This document shows, in pieces, positions 44,706 to 53,331 of a stretch of 64,000 nt of DNA. Position numbers and translations under genes: made by a program. The notes beneath the pieces are model-generated. The model had not been told where the DNA came from. It made no database searches and saw nothing but the letters and a program-made list of their open reading frames with translations. Source of the DNA: Algoriphagus marincola DSM 16067 (GTDB lineage: Bacteria; Bacteroidota; Bacteroidia; Cytophagales; Cyclobacteriaceae). Location of the stretch: positions 70,031 through 134,030 of the forward strand of contig NZ_KE386897.1 in NCBI RefSeq assembly GCF_000429405.1, in the 5' to 3' direction. The stretch's first letter is position 1. Every line of letters starts with the position of its first letter.

Positions 44706-45908
44706 TCAATCCATCCATTTCACTGATTTAAAAACTATCTGTCGATAATTATCCCTTTCGTAGAGAATTCCAAGCGTTTTTTCATCTAATCGGACCAAAT
44801 CAGAGTACGCCGTCCAAGGGAGTTTTTTTGGATCTGAAGTGAAGTCAATCGGAATCACATGGTCCCAAGTCTTTCCTTCATCATAGCTGATTTTGACGGT
44901 CAGATAATTCCGCTCTTTTTCATCTGCCGCATTGGAATGAGCGAGGATGGTTTTTCCTTCTTTTTCTCCCAAATCCAAAATGGAAGCCTGACAAACCGGG
45001 TCAGGGAGTTGAGCCTCAAAATAGCTTTCCTCCCAAGTCTGACCACCATCGGAAGAGTAGGAAATGATGCGCTGTCGGATGTCACCTTTCTGATTTCTCG
45101 AACTCATAATCATACGACCATTGGATAGTTCAGCTGCAATGGATTCATTGGATCCGCCAAATTTTACAGATTCCGAAATCCCATAGCTATTCCCTTTATC
45201 ATCCGTATAAAAACCATGTGCCTGATAGTCTGACCAATCGTCTTTTGGACCACCTTCAGAGTGATTGGCTGCAACATAAATTCTACCTTTGTGGGGTCCG
45301 TTTTGAAATTGGAAAGCATGGCCAGGGGTATTGGCATAGTGCCGCCAATCTTCTGAAAAAGTGTAATTTGGATTGAATTCCCGGTTATTGGGGCGATGTA
45401 CTTTTTTAGTGATGTTTTCTGGTTTGGTCCAGGTTTTACCCAGGTCATAGGATTTGATGAGCCAAACTTCTCGGACTCCCCGATTCATTCGTACATCGTA
45501 TTCGTGATTGTTTCCGGTATTGTAAAAGAGAAAAACCACTCCTTCAGGATACTTGGGGTCAAATAAATCCACCACTGGAGCTGGATTCCCGGCTTGGAGG
45601 CTATCGTAATCCACTAAGGTCTGAATAGGAGACCAGGTATAGCCACCGTCCAAGCTTTTTTTCATCACCAGATTCACATCTCCAAAATCATCCGAGCCGT
45701 TCACCCTGCCTTCGGCAAAAGCCAAAAGTTCCCCATTCGGTAAGTCAATAATCGCTGGAATTCGGTAGGTCGCATGGCCTTCCTGACCTGCTTCGAATAC
45801 GATAGAGTCTTGTGCAAAAAGGAGCAGGCCTGAAAATTGGAACAGGCAATAAAAAACAAACTTCTTCAAGATTTGGGTATTTTGGGTTTCGGCTGCCAAA
45901 ATAAACAA
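44706..45908 (-). CDS. Secreted sialidase (GH33-like)
   Basis: The protein has the sialidase signature YRIP in HATYRIPAIIDLPNGELLAFAEGR, and four Asp-boxes SLDGGYTW, SYDLGKTW, SSDGGQTW and SYDEGKTW, with 400 residues at most. No ATG precedes the signal peptide: TTG at 45906-45908 is the longest start, but TTG at 45867-45869 (LKKFVFYCLFQFSGLLLFAQ) gives a tighter signal. Substrate may be terminal sialic acid or another ulosonic acid. It follows two sulfatase genes in the same direction and may be their cotranscribed partner. Confidence 0.85.
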   Translation of the reverse strand: MFILAAETQNTQILKKFVFYCLFQFSGLLLFAQDSIVFEAGQEGHATYRIPAIIDLPNGELLAFAEGRVNGSDDFGDVNLVMKKSLDGGYTWSPIQTLVDYDSLQAGNPAPVVDLFDPKYPEGVVFLFYNTGNNHEYDVRMNRGVREVWLIKSYDLGKTWTKPENITKKVHRPNNREFNPNYTFSEDWRHYANTPGHAFQFQNGPHKGRIYVAANHSEGGPKDDWSDYQAHGFYTDDKGNSYGISESVKFGGSNESIAAELSNGRMIMSSRNQKGDIRQRIISYSSDGGQTWEESYFEAQLPDPVCQASILDLGEKEGKTILAHSNAADEKERNYLTVKISYDEGKTWDHVIPIDFTSDPKKLPWTAYSDLVRLDEKTLGILYERDNYRQIVFKSVKWMD

Positions 45909-45939
45909 TCCCCATTAATGAAGAAGCTTGAAAAAGCAA

Positions 45940-47397
45940 TTAATCCTCTTCGAAATAGCGCTTAAGCGTGTATTCAGGTTGCCACTGGTCAGGCTTTCTT
46001 TGGAGTGTGTCCGGGTCGTAGGCCATGGGCTTGATGATCTTGGCTGTAAGTGCAACAGTATCTTGAAACGTCTCTTGCCATTGACTCATTAATTGAAACA
46101 TCTCCTCTTTTTTGGCTGCGAAAGTTGGATTTTCAGCGAGATTGTTCAGTTCCAGAGGATCCCTCTCCAAATCAAATAATTGGGTATAGTCCCGCTCCGG
46201 ATAGCGAATTAGCTTGAATTTTTTATCTCTTACAGCCCGTACGGTATTTCGGTAGGAGGTAAACAAAGCTTCCCTCACATCTTCCTGATCACCGCTAATT
46301 ACCGGAACCAAACTCTTGCCGTCGATATCTTTTGGCTGAGGCAAACCGGCCAAATCAGCCAAGGTTGGATATAGATCATGGATATAAGCAAAAGCATCCA
46401 ATTCCTGATCAGCAGATACACCGGGTCCTTTGATGATAAGAGGGATTTTTGAACTGTGCTCATAGAGATTTTGCTTTCCAAGTAAGCCATGACTACCTGC
46501 AGCAAGGCCGTTATCAGCAGCATAGACAATAATGGTATTTTCGTACTGTCCGGTTTCTTTGAGTGTATTCAGGATTCTTTGTATTTGTGTATCCAAATGC
46601 GTGATCAAGGCATAATAGTCCGAAAGTATCATCTGGATCACTTCGGGTTTTCGAGGCCAGCCGGTCAGATTTTCATCACGAACTGTCAAATGATCAAACT
46701 CAAAAGGATGGTAGGGCATGTAGTTTCCAGGTAAAGGAAGTGAGCCATCCGGGTACTGATTGATGTATGTTGCCTCCGGGGAATAGGGATCATGAGGCAC
46801 TGTAAATGCCACATAAGCGAAAAATGGCTGATCAGGATTGGACTGACTATGATTCTGGATAAAATCAATGGCAGCCTGAGCAAAAAGCTCCGTAGAATAG
46901 CCTTTTCGAGCCGGTTCGCCAAGCTTTCCGGTTTCATCAAAATCCCGGAGCGGCAGGTCGTAATGATTGGCCATCCCACCTAGATACACGTTTTTAGCTT
47001 CCTGAAAACTCGCTTCAAAGGCTTCCCTTTCGTTGTGCCATTTACCGGTTCCGAAGGTTTTGTATCCCGCCGCTGCAAAATCCATAGTCATGGTGTGTTC
47101 GCCTTGGAGTTTGTCGTAAACTCTGAAAAGATTCTTTCCTGAAAAAAGCATTGCCCGGCTGGCCATACAGATGGCCCCGTGATTTCCACCCATGACGTAA
47201 GCATTGGTAAAGCGGCTGCCTTCCCGAGCCAGTTGATCAATCGTAGGAGTCTGAATGTAGGAGTTTCCATAAATACCCAAGGCATCCGCTCGCTGATCGT
47301 CAGCAAAGAGGAATAGAACGTTGGGAGATTTTGCTGGCTTTTTTTCCTGACAGGCAAAAAGCATGGAAAAGAAAAGGATCGTGTAGAGTTGCTTCAT
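45940..47397 (-). CDS. Sulfatase lipoprotein (S1 family)
   Basis: The 485-residue sulfatase has a lipoprotein signal with C16 (FFSMLFACQ). The metal-binding start is NVLFLFADDQRADAL, and the formylglycine site is C77-M-A-S-R, which fits [CS]-x-[PA]-x-R. The second metal/substrate block is VYAADNGLAAGSHGLLGKQNLYEHSSKIPLI. It removes sulfate esters from glycans and needs an anaerobic-type or FGE-type maturase encoded elsewhere. The preceding sulfatase gene ends only 2 bases upstream, so they are cotranscribed. The sulfated position is unknown. Confidence 0.92.
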   Translation of the reverse strand: MKQLYTILFFSMLFACQEKKPAKSPNVLFLFADDQRADALGIYGNSYIQTPTIDQLAREGSRFTNAYVMGGNHGAICMASRAMLFSGKNLFRVYDKLQGEHTMTMDFAAAGYKTFGTGKWHNEREAFEASFQEAKNVYLGGMANHYDLPLRDFDETGKLGEPARKGYSTELFAQAAIDFIQNHSQSNPDQPFFAYVAFTVPHDPYSPEATYINQYPDGSLPLPGNYMPYHPFEFDHLTVRDENLTGWPRKPEVIQMILSDYYALITHLDTQIQRILNTLKETGQYENTIIVYAADNGLAAGSHGLLGKQNLYEHSSKIPLIIKGPGVSADQELDAFAYIHDLYPTLADLAGLPQPKDIDGKSLVPVISGDQEDVREALFTSYRNTVRAVRDKKFKLIRYPERDYTQLFDLERDPLELNNLAENPTFAAKKEEMFQLMSQWQETFQDTVALTAKIIKPMAYDPDTLQRKPDQWQPEYTLKRYFEED

Positions 47398-47399
47398 GT

Positions 47400-48830
47400 C
47401 TAATAAGTTATGGCTAGATCATTTTTTCGAACTTCGGTAATTTTTTTGGCTAATATTTTCTGCATCTCCAAAACTATGGGTTGAAATGCTTCCAAATTTG
47501 CCAGATTGGTAAATTGTCCAGGGTCTTGGTGCATATCAAACAACTCCATGCCTTCCTCTCCATTTTCACCAAACTGAATGTAAGCCCATCGATCACCCCG
47601 AATCAAGTAGGTATTACCTCCTTGAGTTACCGAAAATGCAAAATCTCGAACAGATTCCTCTTTTCCTTTCAGGATGGGAGCTAAGCTTTTCCCTTGAAGC
47701 CCAGTAGGTATTTCGAATCCTGTCAAATCCAAAAGTGTTGGATATAAATCAATTAACTCGACTAGGGCCTCTGAATTTCCTGTAGTCATGCCAGGAACAC
47801 GAAGCATTAGCGGGACTTTGACAGATTCTTCTTTTAGGGACACTTTCATCCAAAAGTCATGTTCTCCCAAGTGAAATCCATGGTCTGAAGTGAAAATTAC
47901 GACCGTGTTGTCATCCAAACCTTCCTCCTTTAATGTTGCCAAGATTTTTCCAACTTGGGCATCCATAAAACTGACTGAGGCGTAGTAGGCTGCAATGGCC
48001 TTTTGTTTTTGCGAAAAACTCATCTCAGAGTTTTGGGTAGTCACATAGTTGATTCCTTTTTCCGGGATGTCCTCCCAATCTCCTTCAACTACTGGAGGAG
48101 GGACAATTTGCTGCCAGGGATAAGGAGCAAAATATTCCTTTGGAGCCACAAAGGGAACATGTGGTCTAACCAGGCCTACTGCCAGGAAGAATGGTTTGTT
48201 TTTGTGTTTTTTAATCAGTTCAATAGCTTTTTGAGCCGTTTTTCCATCCGATTGTACTAGATCACCCCCTTCCGCTTGCACGGTGGTCATTACATTGCCA
48301 CCTTTTTTTTCGATGCTTTCATCGGGGTTATTCTGAACCAATTCGGCAAACCCCTCAGACTTCCATTCGGGTCCTTGGGAGTTGAATTTTTCGGTCCATG
48401 ATGCTGGATCATCCTGCCCGTCAGATCCGGTCTCAATATCAATAGGCACGCCCATGTGAAAGATTTTACTTACTCGGGCGGTGTAGTAACCTTTTTCCTT
48501 AAAAAACTGAGCTAAAGAAAGCTTTTCATCACCAACATTCTCCCTTCCGCTCACATAGCCATAAGTCTGAGTGGCAGTTGGATAATAGCCAAACATTAGA
48601 GAAGCCCGGGAAGGACCGCAGACCGGATATTGAGAATAAGCCCGCTCGAAAATAAAACTCTCCTCTGCCAGTTGGTCTAGAGCTGGAGTTTTCACCATCT
48701 CGTTTCCGTAGGACCCCAATGCAGTGGTTGTAAGGTCATCTGCGATTATCAGTAAAACATTACTTGGTTTTTTTTGGGCTGATGAAAATAAAGGGATGAG
48801 AAATATAAGTGTCAGAACCAGGCTCTTCAT
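47400..48830 (-). CDS. Sulfatase, iduronate-2-sulfatase-like
   Basis: The 476-residue protein has a signal peptide (1-19, ending LFSSAQ), metal site NVLLIIADDLTTTALGSYG and formylglycine site C71-G-P-S-R. Later blocks VIFTSDHGFHLGEHDFWMKVSLKEESVKVPLML and HVPFVAPKEYFAPYPWQ are those of iduronate-2-sulfatase-like enzymes. This suggests action on 2-O-sulfated uronic acid or a similar sugar. It is the first gene of the leftward sulfatase-sulfatase-sialidase set and faces the TonB receptor gene across a 218-base region containing an inverted-repeat-flanked promoter. Confidence 0.9.
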   Translation of the reverse strand: MKSLVLTLIFLIPLFSSAQKKPSNVLLIIADDLTTTALGSYGNEMVKTPALDQLAEESFIFERAYSQYPVCGPSRASLMFGYYPTATQTYGYVSGRENVGDEKLSLAQFFKEKGYYTARVSKIFHMGVPIDIETGSDGQDDPASWTEKFNSQGPEWKSEGFAELVQNNPDESIEKKGGNVMTTVQAEGGDLVQSDGKTAQKAIELIKKHKNKPFFLAVGLVRPHVPFVAPKEYFAPYPWQQIVPPPVVEGDWEDIPEKGINYVTTQNSEMSFSQKQKAIAAYYASVSFMDAQVGKILATLKEEGLDDNTVVIFTSDHGFHLGEHDFWMKVSLKEESVKVPLMLRVPGMTTGNSEALVELIDLYPTLLDLTGFEIPTGLQGKSLAPILKGKEESVRDFAFSVTQGGNTYLIRGDRWAYIQFGENGEEGMELFDMHQDPGQFTNLANLEAFQPIVLEMQKILAKKITEVRKNDLAITY

Positions 48831-48946
48831 AGGCTTTAAGATATTATTTTAATATACATCATTTTTAAAAGCTCTTTTTCTAGAAAGGGGAGATAGGTGA
48901 TCCGAAAAAATGTATTGATTTCATTTTCTGAGTGTTATATGATAGC

Positions 48947-49047
48947 TACTAATTTTATTTGGATTTTTTCCAAATAAGTATTGCTCCATAAAATCAGCTA
49001 GCGTATGTTTGCGGCTCTATTTTAAATCAATCCAAATAAAATTAGTA
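48947..49047. promoter_or_regulatory. Promoter flanked by perfect 19-bp inverted repeats (candidate inverton)
   Basis: TACTAATTTTATTTGGATT (48947-48965) and AATCCAAATAAAATTAGTA (49029-49047) are exact reverse complements. The 63-base spacer contains the receptor promoter. A shorter third copy of the right-arm core, CCAAATAA, lies at 48970-48977. The right arm ends one base before the receptor ATG. The left arm is upstream of the -33 element, so the repeat cannot be a simple mRNA hairpin from this promoter. This layout is known from invertible promoters of Bacteroides capsule and surface-protein genes; inversion itself is not shown here. Confidence 0.75.
48981..49011 (+). promoter_or_regulatory. 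Promoter of the TonB receptor gene
   Basis: TTG (48981-48983), 20 bases, then TATGTTTG (49004-49011): a full match to the Bacteroidota consensus TTG-N17..23-TAnnTTTG. Transcription should begin near 49018, giving a leader of about 30 bases that contains the right arm of the inverted repeat. Confidence 0.7.
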
Positions 49048-49048
49048 A

Positions 49049-51475
49049 ATGAAATTTGTATACGGGTTCTTAATATTTGCAATATTATTCTCAGTAGAAG
49101 GTTTTGCGCAGAAGAATATTTTGAAAGGTAAGGTTTCTGACGAAAATGGAAATCCTATTGAGGGTGCTTCTATCTATCTAAAGGGTACAGTACGGGGAGT
49201 TCAGTCAGATTTGAAAGGAATGTATGAATTGAAGGATTTTCCTCAAGGAACCTATCAATTATCAGTCAGCTTAATTGGTTTTCAAAATTGGTCTCAGGAG
49301 TTTTCAATAGAAGCAGGAGAGGTCAAGGAACTCGATATCCTTCTAGAGCAGGATGATTTATTACTTTCTGAATTTAGTGTTTCAGCAAGTCGTGGAATTT
49401 TAGGCCAGGGTAGATTACCTGAAGTTTCTGATTTCAGAATCAATGCCGGTAAAAAAAATGAAGTGATTCGAATCGCTGAAATTGATGCTAATCTGGCGAT
49501 GAATAATAGTCGGCAGGTCTTTGGGAGGACACCAGGGATCTCAATTTGGGAAAATGACGGATCGGGGATCCAACTAGGAGTTGCTTCTAGAGGATTGAGT
49601 CCAAATCGTTCATGGGAATTTAATGTGAGAATGAATGGCTATGATATTACTCCTGATCCGATGGGTTATCCAGAAGCCTATTTTACTCCTCCATTGGAAG
49701 TAGTAGAGCAGATTGAGATTGTCAGAGGTGCATCTTCTTTGCAATATGGTCCCCAATTTGGAGGTCTGATGAACTTTGTGCTCAGAAAACCAGATAAGTC
49801 TACTCGTTTTACAGCCGAATCAATTAATACCGTGGGAAGCAATGGGCTATTTAGTTCCTTTAATTACATCGGAGGAACTGAAGGGAAATGGAATTACACT
49901 GCCTATTATCAAAAAAGAAGAGGGGATGGATGGAGAGAAAATGGTTTTTTCAATACAGACCATGCTCATTTGGAAATCAACTATGCGGCCAGTAATCGAC
50001 TAAAATTAGGTTATGAAATGACCTACATGACCACTGAGACTCAGCAGCCAGGTGGTCTGACTGATGCTCAGTTTGAAGATGATTCCCAACAAAGCACACG
50101 CAGTCGAAATTGGTTCAATACACCTTGGTTTATTCCTTCGATTTCCGCAGAATACCTGTTTTCTCAAAACACAAAGGTGAGTTGGAAGGTGTTCGGTACC
50201 TTTGCAGAGAGGAATAGTGTGGGGTTCATGCGTCCAATTAATCAGGAAGATGATTTAGGTAATCGTCAAGTTGATCGGGATTTTTACACCACCTATGGTT
50301 CAGAAATCCGTCTAAGTTCGACCTATGAATTGTTTGGCCAAGAACAGACTCTCATGACAGGCCTTCGCTATTTCAATGGAAATATTGATCGAAATCAAAG
50401 AGGGGTTGGTACAAGTGCTGCGGATATGGATTTTTCCGTGCCAAATGGAGACTACAGTAGAAAGTTGGATTACACCAACAGTAACATTGCTGCTTTTGCA
50501 GAGAATGTGTTTCGTCTAGATGAGAAGTTTCTTTTCACAGCGGGCATGCGTCTAGAAAATATCCGTTCTGAAAATCAAGGTCAATTCAATCTAGTCAATG
50601 GAGTCCCCCAGTTTTTGGATCCCATTGAGCGGACAAGGACTTTCGCATTATTGGGTTTGGGTGCTGAGTATCATCTAGGCAAGAATACTGAGTTTTATAC
50701 CAACTTTTCTCAAGCGTATCGGCCTGTATTGATTTCTGATCTTACCCCTCCTGCGACTACTGATGTGATCGATCCCAATTTGCAGGATTCAAAAGGGTAT
50801 AACTTTGACCTAGGGTTAAGAGGTTCTATTTTCCCTTCTCTTAATTTCGATGTGAGTTATTTCCGCCTTAATTATGAAGACAGAATTGGGACTATCGCTC
50901 AGGCAAGGGAGGATGGAAGTATTTTTCAATTCCGTACAAATTTGGGAAATTCCATCAGCCAAGGCTTCGAGGGATATGTGGAGTTTGATCCTATCACAGC
51001 GATTTTTGAGAGCTCTCGATTTGGCTACCTTCATTTATTTGCATCCTTAGCCTTCGTTGATGCAACCTATGGAAACTTTGAGATCAAAACTGTCAATGAT
51101 GGGCAAGTTGTAGAAAGGAACCTTAAAGGAAACCAGGTTGAGAATGCACCAAGAAAAATTAATCGCTACGGAGCAACTTACAGCTTGGGCAAATTTTCCA
51201 TGACTTGGCAGTTGAGCGATATAGGAGAAGCATATTCTGACGCTTCAAATACACTTGCTCCTAATGCAGCAGCTACCGTCGGATTGATCCCTTCCTATCA
51301 AGTACAAGATCTTTCAGCATCCTGGAATATTTGGAAGCAGCATACCTTGAAAGCTGGAGTGAATAATCTAACTGATGAACGGTATTTCACTCGCAGAGCA
51401 GGTGGATATCCAGGTCCGGGAATTATGCCTGCAGATGGAAGAACATTCTATCTCACATTCGGACTGAAGTTCTAA
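49049..51475 (+). CDS. TonB-dependent outer-membrane receptor (FecA-like)
   Basis: The 808-residue receptor has a signal peptide (1-21, ending GFAQ), a CarboxypepD_reg-like domain (about 24-95; GKVSDENGNPIEGASIYLKG), a plug domain (about 130-240; GRTPGISIWENDGSG, IEIVRGASSLQYGPQFGG) and a 22-strand barrel ending in the C-terminal FGLKF. The plug and end (YFTRRAGGYPGPGIMPADGR) resemble ferric-citrate/siderophore receptors rather than SusC, and no SusD follows. It lies between divergent sulfatase sets, so uptake of a glycan fragment or an iron chelate are both possible. Its promoter lies in the candidate invertible segment. Confidence 0.9.
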   Translation: MKFVYGFLIFAILFSVEGFAQKNILKGKVSDENGNPIEGASIYLKGTVRGVQSDLKGMYELKDFPQGTYQLSVSLIGFQNWSQEFSIEAGEVKELDILLEQDDLLLSEFSVSASRGILGQGRLPEVSDFRINAGKKNEVIRIAEIDANLAMNNSRQVFGRTPGISIWENDGSGIQLGVASRGLSPNRSWEFNVRMNGYDITPDPMGYPEAYFTPPLEVVEQIEIVRGASSLQYGPQFGGLMNFVLRKPDKSTRFTAESINTVGSNGLFSSFNYIGGTEGKWNYTAYYQKRRGDGWRENGFFNTDHAHLEINYAASNRLKLGYEMTYMTTETQQPGGLTDAQFEDDSQQSTRSRNWFNTPWFIPSISAEYLFSQNTKVSWKVFGTFAERNSVGFMRPINQEDDLGNRQVDRDFYTTYGSEIRLSSTYELFGQEQTLMTGLRYFNGNIDRNQRGVGTSAADMDFSVPNGDYSRKLDYTNSNIAAFAENVFRLDEKFLFTAGMRLENIRSENQGQFNLVNGVPQFLDPIERTRTFALLGLGAEYHLGKNTEFYTNFSQAYRPVLISDLTPPATTDVIDPNLQDSKGYNFDLGLRGSIFPSLNFDVSYFRLNYEDRIGTIAQAREDGSIFQFRTNLGNSISQGFEGYVEFDPITAIFESSRFGYLHLFASLAFVDATYGNFEIKTVNDGQVVERNLKGNQVENAPRKINRYGATYSLGKFSMTWQLSDIGEAYSDASNTLAPNAAATVGLIPSYQVQDLSASWNIWKQHTLKAGVNNLTDERYFTRRAGGYPGPGIMPADGRTFYLTFGLKF

Positions 51476-51497
51476 ATGCAACAAAAATTTCTTAAAG

Positions 51498-51527
51498 AGC
51501 CATTCTGATTTTTCAGGGTGGCTTTTT
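51498..51527 (+). terminator. Intrinsic terminator of the TonB receptor gene
   Basis: AGCCATTCTG (51498-51507) pairs with CAGGGTGGCT (51514-51523), two G-T pairs included, over a 6-base loop, followed by TTTT and further T's. It is 22 bases after the receptor stop and separates it from the sulfatase pair. Confidence 0.8.
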
Positions 51528-51613
51528 GCTTTTTGGACAAATTAATTACAGAGGGTTCATTTTTCTAGGGATTTCTTTACTTTCATATCTAGAAAATTCA
51601 ATAAGTCCAGCCT

Positions 51614-53308
51614 ATGAAATCCTATTCCATTTCGATTTTTATCCTTTGTTTATTGGTATTGTCCATTTCTTGTCAGGAAAAAGAATCCGTTCAAAGCCCT
51701 CCCAATATTATCTTCATCATGTCCGATGATCATGCCTATCAGGCCATTTCCGCCTACAGTGATCACTTGATAGAGACTCCCAATATTGATCGGATCGCAA
51801 AAATGGGAATGCTCTTTACCAATGCCACGGTAACCAATTCAATCTGTGCGCCGAGTAGAGCTACGATTTTGACAGGAAAGCACTCTCATATCAATGGAAA
51901 GGTGGATAATCATTTTCCTTTTGATACTACCAATGTGACTTTTCCCCAGCTCTTTCAAGATGCGGGCTATCAGACAGCCATGTTTGGAAAGCTTCATTTT
52001 GGCAACAATCCCAAAGGCTTTGATCAGTTTAAAATCTTGCCAGGTCAGGGAAAATATTACAATCCTGAATTTATTACAAAGGATGAAGGTAGAGTTCAAG
52101 TCGAGGGCTATGTCACAGATATTATCACGGATATGACCTTAGACTGGCTACAAAATGAGCGAAAGGCCGAAGATCCCTTCTTGCTTTTTTATCTGCATAA
52201 AGCCCCGCATCGGGAATGGCTACCTGCAGGCAGACATGTGGCAGAGTTTACTCAGCGAACCTTTCCTGAGCCAGCTACTCTTTTTGATGATTATTCAGGC
52301 CGTGGCCGTGCTGCCAAAGAAGCGGAGATGAATTTACTCCATGACATGCACTGGGCAGGGGACTCAAAAATTACTCCTGAAGTGATGGATGAATTGGGTT
52401 TGGAGCCAACTTCTGGTTGGGATAAGGCAGCCTTTGAAGGTGAGGTAGGGCGAATGAATGCTGAACAGCGCGCCGTTTGGGATGAGTCTTACAATAAGGT
52501 TATTGAAGATTTCAAGAAAGCCTATCCTACCATGACCGAAGAGGATAAGATGAAGTGGCGATATCAGCGCTACATGCAGGACTATTTGGGGACGATCAAG
52601 GCAGTGGATGAAAATGTAGGTCGAGTGATTGACTACCTCGAGGCAAATGGCTTGATGGAAAATACCATTATCGTTTACACCTCAGATCAGGGATTCTATT
52701 TGGGAGAGCATGGTTGGTTTGATAAGCGTTTTGTGTATGATGAAAGTTTCAAAACCCCGCTTTTGGTGGCCTGGCCTGGAAAAGTAGCTGCAGGGTCAAA
52801 ATCGGATGAGATGGTTCAAAACCTGGATTTTGCGCAGACATTTTTGGCAGCTGCAGGAATAGAGGCCCCGTCTGATATGCAAGGTGAAAGCCTTTTACCG
52901 CTCTTGACAGGAGAAGGAGAATGGACTCGGGATGCGGTTTATTATCACTATTATGAATATCCTTCCGTGCATATGGTTAAGCGTCATTATGCCATTGTGA
53001 CCAAGGAGTATAAGTTGACTCATTATTACTTCGATACCGATGAGTGGGAATTGATCGACCGGATTAATGATCCCATGGAGTTGAAAAATGTCTATGATGA
53101 TCCTGATTATGCCGAGATCAGAGAAGAGCTGCATCAGAAATTGGATGGCTTGCGCGAAAAGTATGGAGACAATTCTCAGATTTCTCAGCGCTACCTGCAA
53201 GAATACCTAGATTACCTTCAGAAAAACAATTCCTACGCAGGAGGGAAAAACACGGATCTCTTGGATAAAATATTCAAGGATAGAAAGCTCAGTTCAGAGC
53301 AGGAATAA
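51614..53308 (+). CDS. Sulfatase lipoprotein (tandem copy 1)
   Basis: The 564-residue enzyme has a lipoprotein signal with C20 (LLVLSISCQE), the metal site NIIFIMSDDHAYQAISAYSD, formylglycine site C78-A-P-S-R, and later VYTSDQGFYLGEHGWFDKRF. It is close to glucosamine-6-sulfatase-like S1 enzymes, though the sulfated sugar is not determined. The next gene (53332) is a near copy: the first 190 residues and the C-terminal half match closely, while residues about 240-310 differ. This copy has SGWDKAAFEGEVGRMNAEQR in that segment. The pair is 23 bases apart and cotranscribed. Confidence 0.93.
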   Translation: MKSYSISIFILCLLVLSISCQEKESVQSPPNIIFIMSDDHAYQAISAYSDHLIETPNIDRIAKMGMLFTNATVTNSICAPSRATILTGKHSHINGKVDNHFPFDTTNVTFPQLFQDAGYQTAMFGKLHFGNNPKGFDQFKILPGQGKYYNPEFITKDEGRVQVEGYVTDIITDMTLDWLQNERKAEDPFLLFYLHKAPHREWLPAGRHVAEFTQRTFPEPATLFDDYSGRGRAAKEAEMNLLHDMHWAGDSKITPEVMDELGLEPTSGWDKAAFEGEVGRMNAEQRAVWDESYNKVIEDFKKAYPTMTEEDKMKWRYQRYMQDYLGTIKAVDENVGRVIDYLEANGLMENTIIVYTSDQGFYLGEHGWFDKRFVYDESFKTPLLVAWPGKVAAGSKSDEMVQNLDFAQTFLAAAGIEAPSDMQGESLLPLLTGEGEWTRDAVYYHYYEYPSVHMVKRHYAIVTKEYKLTHYYFDTDEWELIDRINDPMELKNVYDDPDYAEIREELHQKLDGLREKYGDNSQISQRYLQEYLDYLQKNNSYAGGKNTDLLDKIFKDRKLSSEQE

Positions 53309-53331
53309 GCCGGGAAAATCAACTTATACTT

